A DNA stretch of 64,000 nt from Candidatus Iainarchaeum sp. (GCA_017610205.1 JAFCCL010000003.1:62001-126000), one strand, 5' to 3'. Numbered from the stretch's first letter, positions 1 through 9,235 are shown. A program made the numbers and translations. Notes: generated by a model not told the origin, from the letters alone.

Positions 1-1
1 T

Positions 2-1393
2 TCATTTTACAACTTTCCACTTTGTGCCCTTTTCAGTATCGTCTAAAAGAATTCCTTTTTCCGCAAGCTTTTCCCGTATCTTGTCTGATTCAGCCCACTT
101 TTTTTCAGCCCTCAACTTTTCTCTTTGTTTTATTAATTCAAGTTCTGTTTTTCCAATTTCCTGCTTTTGCTCAAAGTCCATTACTGCAAAAACACTATTG
201 AGCTTTTTTAAAAATCCCAATGCAAGTTTTGAATCTTTTTTGCCAATTTTTTTTGTATCAAGAAGCGAATTGCATTTCCTTACAAATTCAAACAATGCGG
301 CAAAAGCCAGTGCTGTGTTTAGGTCGTCGTCCATTGCTTTTTCAAACTTTTTTCCGGCTTTTTCAATTACCTTTTTTACATTTCCCAAATCCCTTCCGTC
401 TGCTGTTTCAAGTTTTGAAATAAGTTCGTTCAGCCTGTCAATTGAGTTCTGTGCCGCTCTCAGTCCTTCAAAAGTAAAATTAAGTGGTTGCCTGTAGTGT
501 CCTGAAATCATCAGGTATCTTACAGCAATTGGGTTGTTGTCTTTTAAGTCTTGCAGGGTGTAAAAGTTTCCAAGGCTTTTGCTCATCTTTTCCCCATTCA
601 CCTGCAAAAATGCGTTGTGTATCCAGTATTTTGCAAAAGGCTTTCCTGTTGCTCCCTCTGACTGTGCTATTTCGTTTTCGTGGTGTGGAAAAATCAGGTC
701 TTGTCCTCCTGAGTGGATGTCAAAACTTTTGCCCAAATGCTTCATGCTCATTGCACTGCATTCAATATGCCATCCTGGTCTTCCTTTTCCAAGTTCTGTT
801 TCCCAGAAAACAGAACCGTCGTTTTTGTCCCAGGCTTTCCATAATGCAAAATCCTGCGCTTCGCCTTTTTCATATTCATCCTGTTTTACTCTTGCCCCTG
901 CTTTTAATTTCCTAAAATCAATGTGTGCAAGTTTGCCATAGTCTTTGAATTTTTTTATATTGTAGTAAACGCTTCCGTCTTCTCCTTTGTAAGCGTAGCC
1001 TTTTTTCAAAAGCTTTGCAATTAATTCAACCATTTCTTTTATGTGCTCTGTTGCTTTTGGGTAAATATCTGCCGGTAACACTCTTGAGGCTTTCATATCT
1101 TCAAAGAAGGAATTGGTGTATTTTTCAGTGAATTCTTTTAAGGAAATTCCTTCCTTTTGCGAGTCCCTAATGGTTTTGTCGTCGACATCAGTAATGTTTC
1201 TTACGTGTTTTACTTTAAATCCCTTGTAAAGCAAATAGCGCTTTAAAATGTCTTCTGATAAAAAGCTTTTCAAATTGCCTATGTGAATAACGTTGTAAAC
1301 AGTTGGCCCACAGGTGTACAATCCAACATTCTTTCCTTTTAACGGCTTGAATTCCTCTTTCTTTCTGCTTATTGTGTTGTACAGTTTAAGCAT
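2..1393 (-). CDS. cysS: Cysteinyl-tRNA synthetase
   Basis: This class I aminoacyl-tRNA synthetase charges tRNA-Cys with cysteine in the cytoplasm. The 463-residue protein is full length for the family. It has the CGPTVYN segment with a zinc-ligand Cys near residue 28, the HIGN version of the HIGH motif at about 37-40, the zinc-site segments WHIECSAMS and HHENEIAQSEG, and the KMSKS loop (EKMSKSLGN) near residue 270. The stop codon falls at the very edge of the window. It is followed at 70 nt spacing by purB on the same strand. Identity is secure from the motifs. Confidence 0.97.
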   Translation of the reverse strand: MLKLYNTISRKKEEFKPLKGKNVGLYTCGPTVYNVIHIGNLKSFLSEDILKRYLLYKGFKVKHVRNITDVDDKTIRDSQKEGISLKEFTEKYTNSFFEDMKASRVLPADIYPKATEHIKEMVELIAKLLKKGYAYKGEDGSVYYNIKKFKDYGKLAHIDFRKLKAGARVKQDEYEKGEAQDFALWKAWDKNDGSVFWETELGKGRPGWHIECSAMSMKHLGKSFDIHSGGQDLIFPHHENEIAQSEGATGKPFAKYWIHNAFLQVNGEKMSKSLGNFYTLQDLKDNNPIAVRYLMISGHYRQPLNFTFEGLRAAQNSIDRLNELISKLETADGRDLGNVKKVIEKAGKKFEKAMDDDLNTALAFAALFEFVRKCNSLLDTKKIGKKDSKLALGFLKKLNSVFAVMDFEQKQEIGKTELELIKQREKLRAEKKWAESDKIREKLAEKGILLDDTEKGTKWKVVK

Positions 1394-1462
1394 TTTAAAT
1401 CAATAAATTAATGAATTAAAGAATATTAAAATGCTTGGGTTAGTGGCAAATGCCTATTCTGT

Positions 1463-2830
1463 TTAAATCCTGAACTGTGCCTTCCAGTACTTGCATACTT
1501 CCAGTGTTTTCTTTTCTGCAATTCCTGTGTATTTTTCAGGGTTTTGAAGGATTTCTTTTTGCTGTTTTCCAAGCTTTTCAATGAAAGGCGTTATTTCTTC
1601 ATCTGCAAGTACAAGGTCCATTAGCTTGTTTCCGCTTTTTTCTGCTTCAAGCGTTTTTTTCCTTACATACTCGTGTGCGTCAGGGTATCCTTTTGCTGCA
1701 AGTAGCAGGTAAAGTGGTTCTGCTACAATGCCTTCTTTGCAGGAATCAAAATTCCTTTTCATGCTTTCTTTGTCAACAACCAGATTTGAGCAAACCTTGT
1801 TTAGCCTTTTAGCGCTTGCCACAACTCCTGCAAAAAGTTCCGGTACAAACCTTTGCGAAGCACTGTTGGTAAGGTCCCGTTGGTGTTCGCTTATTGCATC
1901 CATATTAAAGGTTATTGCGCGTGGCATGAATTCTTTCCAAAGGCTTTTCACGTTTTCAAAATTTATAGGGTTTCTTTTGTGCGGCATGGTTGAACTTCCA
2001 ACCTGTTTTGCGCCAAAGGCTTCAGCAACCTCTGCAATTTCGCTTCTTTGCAGGTTTCTCATGTCATCTGCAAAATTTGCAAGTACGTTAAATGCTCCAA
2101 CTAGTGCATTTAGTAAGTCAAGCAGTGTTTCCGGTGCAACAACCTGTGTTGAGTGCTTGCATTGTTTTAATCCAAGTTGTTCCATTATGCTTTTTTCAAA
2201 ACCTGGTGGGTCTTGTACAAAAAGGCTGCTTCCGTTGAATGCTCCTACTGCTCCTGAAAACTTTCCTTCCAGTAAATCTTTTGTTTTTTCAATTGCTTTT
2301 ATTCTGTTGCCAAGCCTGTTAACATATCCTGCAATTGCAAATCCAAAGGTTATTGGTTCTGCGTGCTGGCCGTGTGTTCTTCCAATTTGAAGCGTGCTTT
2401 TTTCCCTTAAGGCAATTTCAATAAGTGTTTTTTCAAGCCTTACAAGTTCTGGAATAACAGTCTTTTCACAGGCTTCTTTGTATCTTACTGCATTTGCGGT
2501 GTCAACAATATCGTAAGAGGTTGCTCCAAAGTGTACAAATGGCTTTGCCCTATCGCTTACCTTTTTTCTGATGCAGTTTGCCAATGCTCTTACATCGTGT
2601 TTTGTGATTTTTTCTTCCTCATAAACTTCTTCTGCCCTAACTTTTTCAGAGGCTTTTGCAATTTCTTCCGCAATTTGTCTGCTGCAAATGCCTTGCTTTG
2701 CCAAAGCCATTGCAAGTACTGCCTCTACTTTTGCCTGAAAGCCAATTCTTGCCTCTTCGCTTAAAAGTTTTGCGGTTTCCTTGTCCCAGTATCTGTAATC
2801 AAGTGGTGATATGAATTCAAATTTGTCCAT
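1463..2830 (-). CDS. purB: Adenylosuccinate lyase
   Basis: PurB cleaves SAICAR to AICAR plus fumarate and adenylosuccinate to AMP plus fumarate, so it acts twice in purine synthesis. The 455-residue protein carries the fumarase/aspartase superfamily signature GSSTMPHKRNP near residue 280, the RTHGQHAEP segment near 155, and HKxNP-like catalytic-loop residues. It starts 3 nt from the end of purC, so purC and purB are probably cotranscribed (direction purE-purC-purB). Length is normal. Confidence 0.95.
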   Translation of the reverse strand: MDKFEFISPLDYRYWDKETAKLLSEEARIGFQAKVEAVLAMALAKQGICSRQIAEEIAKASEKVRAEEVYEEEKITKHDVRALANCIRKKVSDRAKPFVHFGATSYDIVDTANAVRYKEACEKTVIPELVRLEKTLIEIALREKSTLQIGRTHGQHAEPITFGFAIAGYVNRLGNRIKAIEKTKDLLEGKFSGAVGAFNGSSLFVQDPPGFEKSIMEQLGLKQCKHSTQVVAPETLLDLLNALVGAFNVLANFADDMRNLQRSEIAEVAEAFGAKQVGSSTMPHKRNPINFENVKSLWKEFMPRAITFNMDAISEHQRDLTNSASQRFVPELFAGVVASAKRLNKVCSNLVVDKESMKRNFDSCKEGIVAEPLYLLLAAKGYPDAHEYVRKKTLEAEKSGNKLMDLVLADEEITPFIEKLGKQQKEILQNPEKYTGIAEKKTLEVCKYWKAQFRI

Positions 2831-2833
2831 TTT

Positions 2834-3811
2834 TTAAGCCTCCATATTTTTTTCAAGAAATGCCTTGTACTGGTTCATTGTTTCTTCAATGCTTGGTGCT
2901 TTCCAGTGCTTTTCTCCTGTCCAGGTTTCACACACGCTTTTGTACATGTTTGAAGTAATTTCAATAAGCTCTTTTGGCAACAGGGGTGGAGTGGTAAATT
3001 CTCCGTGTCCCTTTCCTTCAGCTTTCTCCAATTCAATTGTTTCATACCAGGGAGTTGTTTTGTAATAGTCTCTTAAAATCTGCTTGCTTACATTGATTCC
3101 GTTGTACAAAAACCTGTTTTCGTCCAAGGTTCCGCATACATCTACCAGAATGAATTCTCTTTGTGGGTTTATTCCAAATTCAATTTTTCCATCAGCGTGC
3201 TCCAGTCCTATTTCTCTTGCTTTTTTTGTTAAAAAGTCGTTTATCTCCAAAGCCTTTCCCTTCAGGTCTTCAATTTCTGTCTGGTTTAAGCAGGAAATTT
3301 CCGCGGCTTCTTCCCATGTTAAATACCGGTCTGTTGGCTCAAGCTTTGTGCTGACATCCATTATTGGCAGGGTAAGTTTTTCTCCGGCTTCAGGCATTTT
3401 TTCAAGGCCAAGTTCCTCCAATGTTATTCTGCCTTTTGCAAGCCTTTTGAATACACTGCTTCCTTCCGGCAGAGAATTTCTGAAAATAATTTCCAGTGGC
3501 ACAAGGTAATTTCCCATGCCTGGTTTTAGTTCTCCTTTTTGTGGAAATAACACCCGTACTAGGTCAACTTCCATTTCGTTTCCTGAAATAAGCTTTCGAA
3601 AATGGCTTTTTATTCCTAGCTTTTCAAGTTCTTGAAAGTTATAAGTAGCCATTCTGCATAATGCTTCACCTTTGTTTGGAATTGTGTTAGGCATCTTTCC
3701 ATAATCAAACACAGAGTAATCGTCTGTAAACCTGAATACTCCTATGCCTTCCAAATCTGCTGTTGCCTGTTCGCTTACTGTTAAATCTTTTACACTTCCC
3801 ATAAAACCCAA
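2834..3811 (-). CDS. purC: SAICAR synthetase (phosphoribosylaminoimidazole-succinocarboxamide synthase)
   Basis: PurC joins CAIR with aspartate, using ATP, to make SAICAR, the substrate of the PurB encoded next to it. The 325-residue protein starts with a GSVKDL segment typical of the family's N-terminal ATP-binding sheet, and contains PLEIIFRNSLPEGSS (about 107-121), and DADGKIEFG-like and LVDVCGTLDENR segments in the C-terminal half. It is longer than the compact ~240-residue bacterial form and resembles the longer variant. It lies between purE and purB in a same-strand run with 3 to 12 nt gaps. Confidence 0.93.
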   Translation of the reverse strand: MGFMGSVKDLTVSEQATADLEGIGVFRFTDDYSVFDYGKMPNTIPNKGEALCRMATYNFQELEKLGIKSHFRKLISGNEMEVDLVRVLFPQKGELKPGMGNYLVPLEIIFRNSLPEGSSVFKRLAKGRITLEELGLEKMPEAGEKLTLPIMDVSTKLEPTDRYLTWEEAAEISCLNQTEIEDLKGKALEINDFLTKKAREIGLEHADGKIEFGINPQREFILVDVCGTLDENRFLYNGINVSKQILRDYYKTTPWYETIELEKAEGKGHGEFTTPPLLPKELIEITSNMYKSVCETWTGEKHWKAPSIEETMNQYKAFLEKNMEA

Positions 3812-3823
3812 CCTTGCTTTTTT

Positions 3824-4540
3824 TTACATTTTAATTATTTTTGCAGCGCACAATGCAGCATTTTCTCCTCTTCCCAAGCCGACCCAAAGACCTTTTGTTG
3901 CAAGTGCTGACAATTTCAACGCGTCGCTTTTTTCTGAATCTTCCTTTATTGGTACAAAAATAACCAATTGTTTTTCAGGGTCAACTGCTTCAACTGTGCC
4001 AATTTCAATAAAGTCAATGTAAACTGCTTCACTGTCATTATAGGAATCCTCTTCCTGTTCTTCAAACGGAACGTCCAATTCTTTAAGTGTTTCTTTGCAT
4101 GCTCTGATTCTTTTTTCAATTTCCGGGCTTTGCTCTGTTGCAACAAGAATTGCCTTTTTCTTTCCATGCAAAATGTTTACAACAGCGTCAACTGTTTCTT
4201 CAATTGCTTCAACTCCTGTTCCAAGCACTGCAAAGCCCTTTGGCATTTGATGAATGCTTAGTAAGGCATCCAATCCAAAATAGTTCGCATTTACTGGAAT
4301 TCCTATTACTATTTTGTCTGAGTGTGATGCAATAAATCCTGGAAGTGCTGCACTCAATCCTGCTCCTGCAATTACAACCTTTTCGTCGCTTTCTTTGAGT
4401 ATTTTTTCAAGCCTTTTAGGTTCCCTGTGCGCAGAGCAAACCTCAAGCTTTGCCTCAATTCCTTTTTCTTCAAGCTTTTCCATTAGCTTGCTGTAAACAG
4501 CCTTGTCTGAATCACTGCCAAAAATTACCAGTACTCTCAA
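3824..4540 (-). CDS. purE: N5-carboxyaminoimidazole ribonucleotide mutase / AIR carboxylase, PurE
   Basis: PurE supplies CAIR to PurC. The first ~145 residues form a PurE domain: VIFGSDSD at the N-terminus, CSAHREP, AGAGLSAALPG and LDALLSIHQMPKG. The C-terminal ~90 residues look like a degenerate second half-domain, ending in GRGENAALCAAKII, which resembles the usual PurE ending. An ATG lies 60 nt upstream (4600), but I prefer the TTG at 4540. It is preceded by AAGGGG at normal spacing and begins right at the conserved strand. No purK is visible in the window. Head of the purE-purC-purB run. Confidence 0.88.
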   Translation of the reverse strand: MRVLVIFGSDSDKAVYSKLMEKLEEKGIEAKLEVCSAHREPKRLEKILKESDEKVVIAGAGLSAALPGFIASHSDKIVIGIPVNANYFGLDALLSIHQMPKGFAVLGTGVEAIEETVDAVVNILHGKKKAILVATEQSPEIEKRIRACKETLKELDVPFEEQEEDSYNDSEAVYIDFIEIGTVEAVDPEKQLVIFVPIKEDSEKSDALKLSALATKGLWVGLGRGENAALCAAKIIKM

Positions 4541-4681
4541 AAATAAAACCCCTTGAAAGAATTCACAATAAAAGCGTTTTAAACCTATTGCCCTTCTCAA
4601 GGTTGTTTGTATGGCTTGTTTTTGTTAATATTTTAATCTCCTCATAAAAAGATTAAATACCAGATTTCCACCCTATTTTTT

Positions 4682-4921
4682 GTGATGAATTCAAAAAAAG
4701 TTTCCAGCAAGCCCAAGCCATTCTCTCCAAAAAATAGAAAAAGTTTTGCAAAAAAAAGAGAAAGGCTGCAAAGGCAACAAAAAAAGGCTGCAAAGTGCAG
4801 AGCATTAGAGGACTATAAGAAATTTTCCTCTGAAGAGAATTTATGCAGGATTGTGAAACTAGTTACTTCTTTGCAGACACAACATAAGTGGACTGAAGCA
4901 AATACAGTAAATAACCTTTAA
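4682..4921 (+). CDS. Small lysine-rich hypothetical protein
   Basis: A 79-residue open frame with an intensely basic N-terminal half (Lys, Arg, Ser, Pro) and a possibly helical C-terminal third containing two cysteines. I do not recognise a family. An AT-rich element (GATTAAATACC near 4650) lies about 26-30 nt upstream, compatible with a leaderless archaeal promoter. It is divergent from purE. The composition is like the basic N-terminus of the 139-residue protein at 12139, but similarity beyond composition is not evident. It may not be a real gene. Confidence 0.4.
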   Translation: MMNSKKVSSKPKPFSPKNRKSFAKKRERLQRQQKKAAKCRALEDYKKFSSEENLCRIVKLVTSLQTQHKWTEANTVNNL

Positions 4922-4922
4922 T

Positions 4923-5230
4923 GGAATAATTAGGGGCATTGCAGTTCAAAGAGCCTTGATTGGTATTGGCATACTGGACAAAGCCAAAGTTAGGGAAATT
5001 CAAGAATTAACAGAAGGTATAACGCCCGGAGTGAGCTGGTATTGGGTGCTGGCAGGTCATTGGCAAAGTCAGATGAAAAACTGAATGAAATACCTAAAGA
5101 GTTAACAGAATGTTTTGGTGGATTCTTAAAGTCACATATCTTTGAGTTAAAAGCCGCTTTTTTTAAAAGAATGCTTGCGAACAAGCTGAAAAAAATTTTC
5201 GAAAATCGGTTAAAAAATGCTTTGCAATAA
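4923..5230 (+). pseudogene. Possible decayed gene (two frames, no good start)
   Basis: The stretch between the 79-residue frame and folC reads as protein-like in two frames. From 4923 to about 5090 one frame gives a peptide with segments such as LIGIGILDKAKVREIQ and PGVSWYWVLAGHW. From about 5030 to 5230 another frame gives a basic amphipathic C-terminus ending RLKNALQ. Joining them near 5040-5090 would need one frameshift. No convincing start codon or ribosome binding site is present. I read it as a remnant gene; two short unrelated peptides or non-coding DNA are alternatives. Confidence 0.3.
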
Positions 5231-5239
5231 TTTTTTATT

Positions 5240-6454
5240 ATGGGTTTGAACAAAAAGCAGGTGTTTGCATTTCTTGAAGAATTACAGGGTGGTGGAATAA
5301 AGCTTGGGTTGGAGCGCATAGAAAAATTTCTCACCTTTATTGGAAATCCTGAAAAAGAATTCAAGTCTGTTCACATTGCAGGCACAAACGGCAAGGGCAG
5401 TACTGCTACAATGATTGAACAAATTTTAAGACAGGCTGGTTTTAAGACCGGTCTGTTTACAAGCCCCCATCTTGTCTGCTTCAATGAAAGAATTAGGGTT
5501 AACGGTGTTGAAATAAGCGATAAATATCTGGTTAAGCTTGTTGGTGAATTGAGGAAAGAAATGAAAAAAAGCGGAATTGAATTAAGCTACTTTGAGTTTA
5601 TTACAGCGCTTGCATTCAGGCACTTTGCAAATTCAAAAGTCGATATTGCCATAATTGAAACAGGAATGGGCGGCAGGCTTGATGCAACAAACGTTATACA
5701 TCCTCTGGTTTCTGTGATTACAAATATTGCAATGGAGCACGAAAAGTATTTGGGAAGCACTTTTGCACAGATTGCTGGAGAAAAAGCAGGAATAATAAAA
5801 GAAAAAGTCCCGGTTGTTACTTCTGCCAGAAACGATATAGTGCTTAGTGTGATTCGAAGAGTGTGCAGGGAAAAAAACAGCAGTCTGTCCATTATACAAA
5901 GACCTTTGTTTAATGAAGTTGGCATGAAAGGCATTTTTCAGGGATGGAATGCTGCTTTGGCAGTGGCTGCTGTAAAGCAATTAAAGTTAGCTGGTTTTGA
6001 AGTGGGAAAGCAGGCAATTGAGGAAGGGCTTTCTCTTGCAAAGATTTCATGCAGGTTTGATATTGTAAGAAAAGAACCAATTGTTATACTTGATTGTGCT
6101 CACAATCCTGCCTGTTGTGTTGTTCTTGCAAAATCTTTTGCAAAAGAGTTTCCTGAAAAAAAGGCACTGCTTGTTTTTGGAGCAAGCAAGGGTAAAAATG
6201 TTCTGGCAATGGCTAAAAGGCTTGCTCCTGTTTCCAAAAAAGTGTTTGTTACCAGTGCAAAGTACAGGGCAATGGATACTGAAAAGATTGCAAAAGTGTT
6301 TGAAGACCTTGGGCTAGAAATTGAAGTTGTTAAAAATGTTGAAAATGCTGTGAAGAAAGCAATTTCTTGCGCAAAACAGGGTGACGTTGTGCTTGTAACC
6401 GGAAGCTGTTTTGTTGCAGGGGAAGTTTTGGAATTTTTTAAAAAAAAGGAATAA
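5240..6454 (+). CDS. folC: Folylpolyglutamate / dihydrofolate synthase (Mur ligase family)
   Basis: FolC adds glutamate to folates using ATP. The 404-residue protein shows the FolC/Mur P-loop HIAGTNGKGST (about 45-55), then LFTSPHLVCFNERIRVNG, the metal-binding ETGMGGRLDATN segment near 140, TNIAMEHEKYLG with its Mur-ligase His, and the C-terminal LDCAHNPA motif near 285. Length is normal. Together with folD, purN, purH and the 5-formyl-THF cyclo-ligase in this window, it argues for a folate-based one-carbon system. The start ATG follows the preceding frame by 9 nt. Confidence 0.93.
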   Translation: MGLNKKQVFAFLEELQGGGIKLGLERIEKFLTFIGNPEKEFKSVHIAGTNGKGSTATMIEQILRQAGFKTGLFTSPHLVCFNERIRVNGVEISDKYLVKLVGELRKEMKKSGIELSYFEFITALAFRHFANSKVDIAIIETGMGGRLDATNVIHPLVSVITNIAMEHEKYLGSTFAQIAGEKAGIIKEKVPVVTSARNDIVLSVIRRVCREKNSSLSIIQRPLFNEVGMKGIFQGWNAALAVAAVKQLKLAGFEVGKQAIEEGLSLAKISCRFDIVRKEPIVILDCAHNPACCVVLAKSFAKEFPEKKALLVFGASKGKNVLAMAKRLAPVSKKVFVTSAKYRAMDTEKIAKVFEDLGLEIEVVKNVENAVKKAISCAKQGDVVLVTGSCFVAGEVLEFFKKKE

Positions 6455-6577
6455 TTATTTTTTACATGGTTTGTTTGGATTTTTTTTGTTTTTTTTTTTA
6501 AAAAAAGGGAATAGGTTTTTAAGGAGAATTTGTTTTTAATTTTGTAAGTTGTAAACAATTTTTTCAAGTGATTCTTA

Positions 6578-7258
6578 ATGGCCTGGACTATGGAGCGAAA
6601 GACAAACTTTCTTCTAGCTTTATTTATTGGGTGTCTTGTTGCAGCAAACCTTATTGGGTTGAAAATTGCTTCTTTTGGAATGGCAGGAGTTTTCATTTTT
6701 GGGTTTCCTTTGTTTTTTGAGGCAAGTGTTGCAATTCTTGTTTTTCCGGTTCTTTTTCTAATAACTGACATTATCGCAGAGGTTCATGGAAAGCAAAAGG
6801 CAAAGGAATTTGTTTACCTTGGCCTTATTGTTTTGGTTTTCGTTCTCTTGGTTACTGCTATTGCTGTTTTGCTTCCTGCTGCGGAAAGGAGCTTTATTTC
6901 AGGTGAAGATTATGCTGCAATTTTTGGAACAACTTTGAGGATTTTCTTTGCTTCAATTATTGGGTTTTTCGTAAGCCAGATGCATGACGTTCAAGCTTTT
7001 CATTTTTGGAAGGAAAAAACAAACGGAAAGCATTTGTGGCTTAGAAACAATGCTTCCACAATGGTAAGCCAGTTTATTGACACAACAATTTTCATGTTTA
7101 TTGCTTTTTATGCACTGACGCCAAAATTTACTGTTGAGTACATTTTTGCGTTAATAATTCCTTACTGGATTATTAAGGTTCTTTTTGCAGCATTTGACAC
7201 GCCTTTCTGCTATTACGGCGTAAAATGGCTAAAGGGGAAAAGCGCACAAAAAGCCTAA
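6578..7258 (+). CDS. Queuosine precursor transporter, YhhQ/VUT family
   Basis: An integral membrane protein of 226 residues with about six hydrophobic helices. Family features are the N-terminal ANLIGLKI helix, FLITDIIAEVHGKQKAKEFV near 60-80, and the SQMHDVQAFHFWKEKTNGKH loop followed by LRNNASTMVSQFIDTTIF. These match the VUT/QPTR family, which imports deazaguanine precursors of queuosine (preQ0/preQ1). In archaea the likely use is archaeosine or a related salvage, but that is inference. A second in-frame ATG lies 12 nt downstream (6590). Its 3' end overlaps a long upstream extension of the folD frame that I do not think is translated. Confidence 0.82.
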   Translation: MAWTMERKTNFLLALFIGCLVAANLIGLKIASFGMAGVFIFGFPLFFEASVAILVFPVLFLITDIIAEVHGKQKAKEFVYLGLIVLVFVLLVTAIAVLLPAAERSFISGEDYAAIFGTTLRIFFASIIGFFVSQMHDVQAFHFWKEKTNGKHLWLRNNASTMVSQFIDTTIFMFIAFYALTPKFTVEYIFALIIPYWIIKVLFAAFDTPFCYYGVKWLKGKSAQKA

Positions 7259-7326
7259 GCAACAATGCCCTTTTTATTTTCTTAAGCTCTATTTTTTTTG
7301 TTATATTTAAAAATAAGGTGTTTTTT

Positions 7327-8172
7327 TTGGGAAATGTTTTAGGCAGTAGTAAAATAGCAGCAAAGCTTTTTGAAGAAACCAGTGTTATGCTTGAGAATCT
7401 GCACATGAAAAAAATATATCCAAACCTTGCTGTAATCCTTGTAGGCAACAATCCTGCATCCGAACTTTATGTTAAAAAAAAGAAAATTGCGTGTGACGAG
7501 CTTGGCATTGAATTTGAATTGTTAAGGTTTGCTGAAAACATTTCACAAAGAGACATCCTTCAGATTATAAACGACCTCAATCACAAGATTTCAGTTAACG
7601 CAATTCTTGTCCAAATTCCTTTGCCAAAGCAACTTGACTCTTCAATAATTCTTAACACTGTTTCTCCACTAAAGGACGTTGATGGCTTTACTGCATTTAA
7701 CCTTGGTCTTTTGAGTTATGGCAAGGAAGAAATTGTTTCATGCACTGCTCAGGGCATTGTAAAACTTTTGGAAAGTACTGGAACAACAATTGAGGGAAGC
7801 AATGCCTGTATTATAAACCACAGTATTATTGTTGGAAGGCCTTTGAGTCAGCTTTTACTTAACCGTGGTGCAACTGTTACCGTATGTCATGCTAAAACAA
7901 CAGACCTTGCAATGCACACAAAAAATGCAGATATTCTTATTACAGCTGTTGGAAAACCAGGTCTTATTAATGGCGATATGGTAAAGCCAGGTGCGGTGGT
8001 AATTGATGCCGGAATTGCAAGAAAAAACGGAAAAACAGTTGGCGATGTTGATTTTGAAAGTGTAAAAGACGTTGCTTCATATATTACTCCTGTTCCTGGT
8101 GGCATTGGTCCAATGACAATTGCCTGTCTTGTGAACAATGTTGCAAAGCTTGCAATGCTTCACAATCAATAA
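7327..8172 (+). CDS. folD: Methylenetetrahydrofolate dehydrogenase / methenyl-THF cyclohydrolase
   Basis: FolD interconverts 5,10-methylene-THF and 10-formyl-THF, the donor for PurN and PurH. Motifs: the catalytic YVKKKKIACDELGI segment with active-site Lys, VQIPLPKQLD, PLKDVDGFT, the NAD(P)-binding SIIVGRPLSQLLLNRGATVTVCHAKT stretch (described in pieces) and the C-terminal TPVPGGIGPMT. I place the start at TTG 7327, preceded by AAGGTG (7315-7320) at 6 nt, giving 281 residues, the usual family length. The frame is open back to 7225 but the extra 34 residues would be atypical. Confidence 0.94.
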   Translation: MGNVLGSSKIAAKLFEETSVMLENLHMKKIYPNLAVILVGNNPASELYVKKKKIACDELGIEFELLRFAENISQRDILQIINDLNHKISVNAILVQIPLPKQLDSSIILNTVSPLKDVDGFTAFNLGLLSYGKEEIVSCTAQGIVKLLESTGTTIEGSNACIINHSIIVGRPLSQLLLNRGATVTVCHAKTTDLAMHTKNADILITAVGKPGLINGDMVKPGAVVIDAGIARKNGKTVGDVDFESVKDVASYITPVPGGIGPMTIACLVNNVAKLAMLHNQ

Positions 8173-8205
8173 TTAGATTCTTAAATTGTTCTTCCAAACT
8201 GGGAA

Positions 8206-8475
8206 TTATTCCTGCAAAAGCCCTTTTTCTTTGAGTGCTTCCAAAATTTTTTCCTTGTCAAAGCCGTGAATCATTATTCCATCAATGTCAAGCACTGGTG
8301 CGTTTATTTCTTCTGTTGAAAGTCCTGCAGCCTCCATTTTTTGCACAACTTCACTGTTTTTTTCCTCGCTTTTCTGAACATTGAATTCTTCAAATGCAAT
8401 ATTTTTTCTTTTAAGCACGGCCTTTGCCGCAGCACACTTTGGGCAATTTGAAATAGAGTAAACAATTACGCTCAT
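8206..8475 (-). CDS. Glutaredoxin-like thioredoxin-fold protein
   Basis: An 89-residue protein with a beta-strand start (VIVYSISN) followed by the redox motif CPKC at about residues 11-14, the cis-Pro segment INAPVLDIDG and a C-terminal helix. This is the layout of glutaredoxin/NrdH-like disulfide reductases. The substrate cannot be told from sequence; protein disulfides or ribonucleotide reductase are possibilities. It sits convergent with folD and divergent from purN. Confidence 0.75.
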   Translation of the reverse strand: MSVIVYSISNCPKCAAAKAVLKRKNIAFEEFNVQKSEEKNSEVVQKMEAAGLSTEEINAPVLDIDGIMIHGFDKEKILEALKEKGLLQE

Positions 8476-8546
8476 ATTGAAAAATAGGCAGCGAAAACTA
8501 TTTAATGAATTGTTAAATCAACTTATTCAACTTAGGGGGCGTGAAA

Positions 8547-9167
8547 TTGACAAAGCTTATTATTGGAGTGCTTGCAAGTACTAAAGGAACTGATTTACAG
8601 GCTGTTATTGGTGCCATTGAACAAAAAGAGCTTGATGCGGAAATTGCTTGTGTAATAAGCAATAAAGAAGATAGCTTTGCATTAAAGAGGGCAAGAAAGC
8701 ATGGCATTGAAGTAATTTTTCTTAATCCAAAAGATTTTGATTCAATGGAAAAATATGATGGGGCAATTGCAAAACTTTTTAATAAAAGAAATGTTGGACT
8801 TGTTCTTTTGATTGGCTACAACAAGATTTTGTCAAAGGCTTTTGTTGATGCTTTTAAAAATAGGGTTATGAATATTCATCCAAGCCTGCTTCCTTTCTTT
8901 AAGGGCTGGTATGCAAGCATTTATCCAAGAGTGCTGGAGGCAAATGTAAAGGAAACAGGATGCACCTTATTTTTTGTTGACCAGAAGCCTGATGCAGGCC
9001 CGATAATTTTGCAAAAGATAGTTTCTGTTGATGAAAATGAAACAATTGATTCTTTGAAGAAAAAGGTGCAAAAGGCAGAACAGGAAGTTCTCCTCAAAGG
9101 CGTTAAGCTCTTTTTGGAAGGCAGGCTGAAGGTTGAAGGAAAAAGAGTTTATGTAGCCAAAGCGTAA
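8547..9167 (+). CDS. purN: Phosphoribosylglycinamide formyltransferase (10-formyl-THF dependent)
   Basis: PurN transfers formyl from 10-formyl-THF to GAR. The 206-residue protein has the formyltransferase fold: IIGVLASTKGTDLQAVI at the N-terminus, LIGYNKILS, the catalytic NIHPSLLPFFKG (Asn-His with HPSLLP) and the DxGPII segment PDAGPIILQ carrying the catalytic Asp. I choose TTG 8547, which stands 7 nt from AGGGGG (8534-8539); the GTG at 8541 is too close to that site. purT, which catalyses the same step with formate, follows 68 nt downstream. Confidence 0.9.
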   Translation: MTKLIIGVLASTKGTDLQAVIGAIEQKELDAEIACVISNKEDSFALKRARKHGIEVIFLNPKDFDSMEKYDGAIAKLFNKRNVGLVLLIGYNKILSKAFVDAFKNRVMNIHPSLLPFFKGWYASIYPRVLEANVKETGCTLFFVDQKPDAGPIILQKIVSVDENETIDSLKKKVQKAEQEVLLKGVKLFLEGRLKVEGKRVYVAKA

Positions 9168-9235
9168 AGAAGCTTTTTATTCCTTTTCAACTTAATTTTT
9201 ACAACTTATTTTTTTTTTAAAAAGGGGGGTTTTTA

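Noticed and set aside
7225-7326. N-terminal extension of FolD
   Set aside because: The extra residues are hydrophobic and unlike FolD, and a TTG with a good ribosome binding site starts at the conserved N-terminus.
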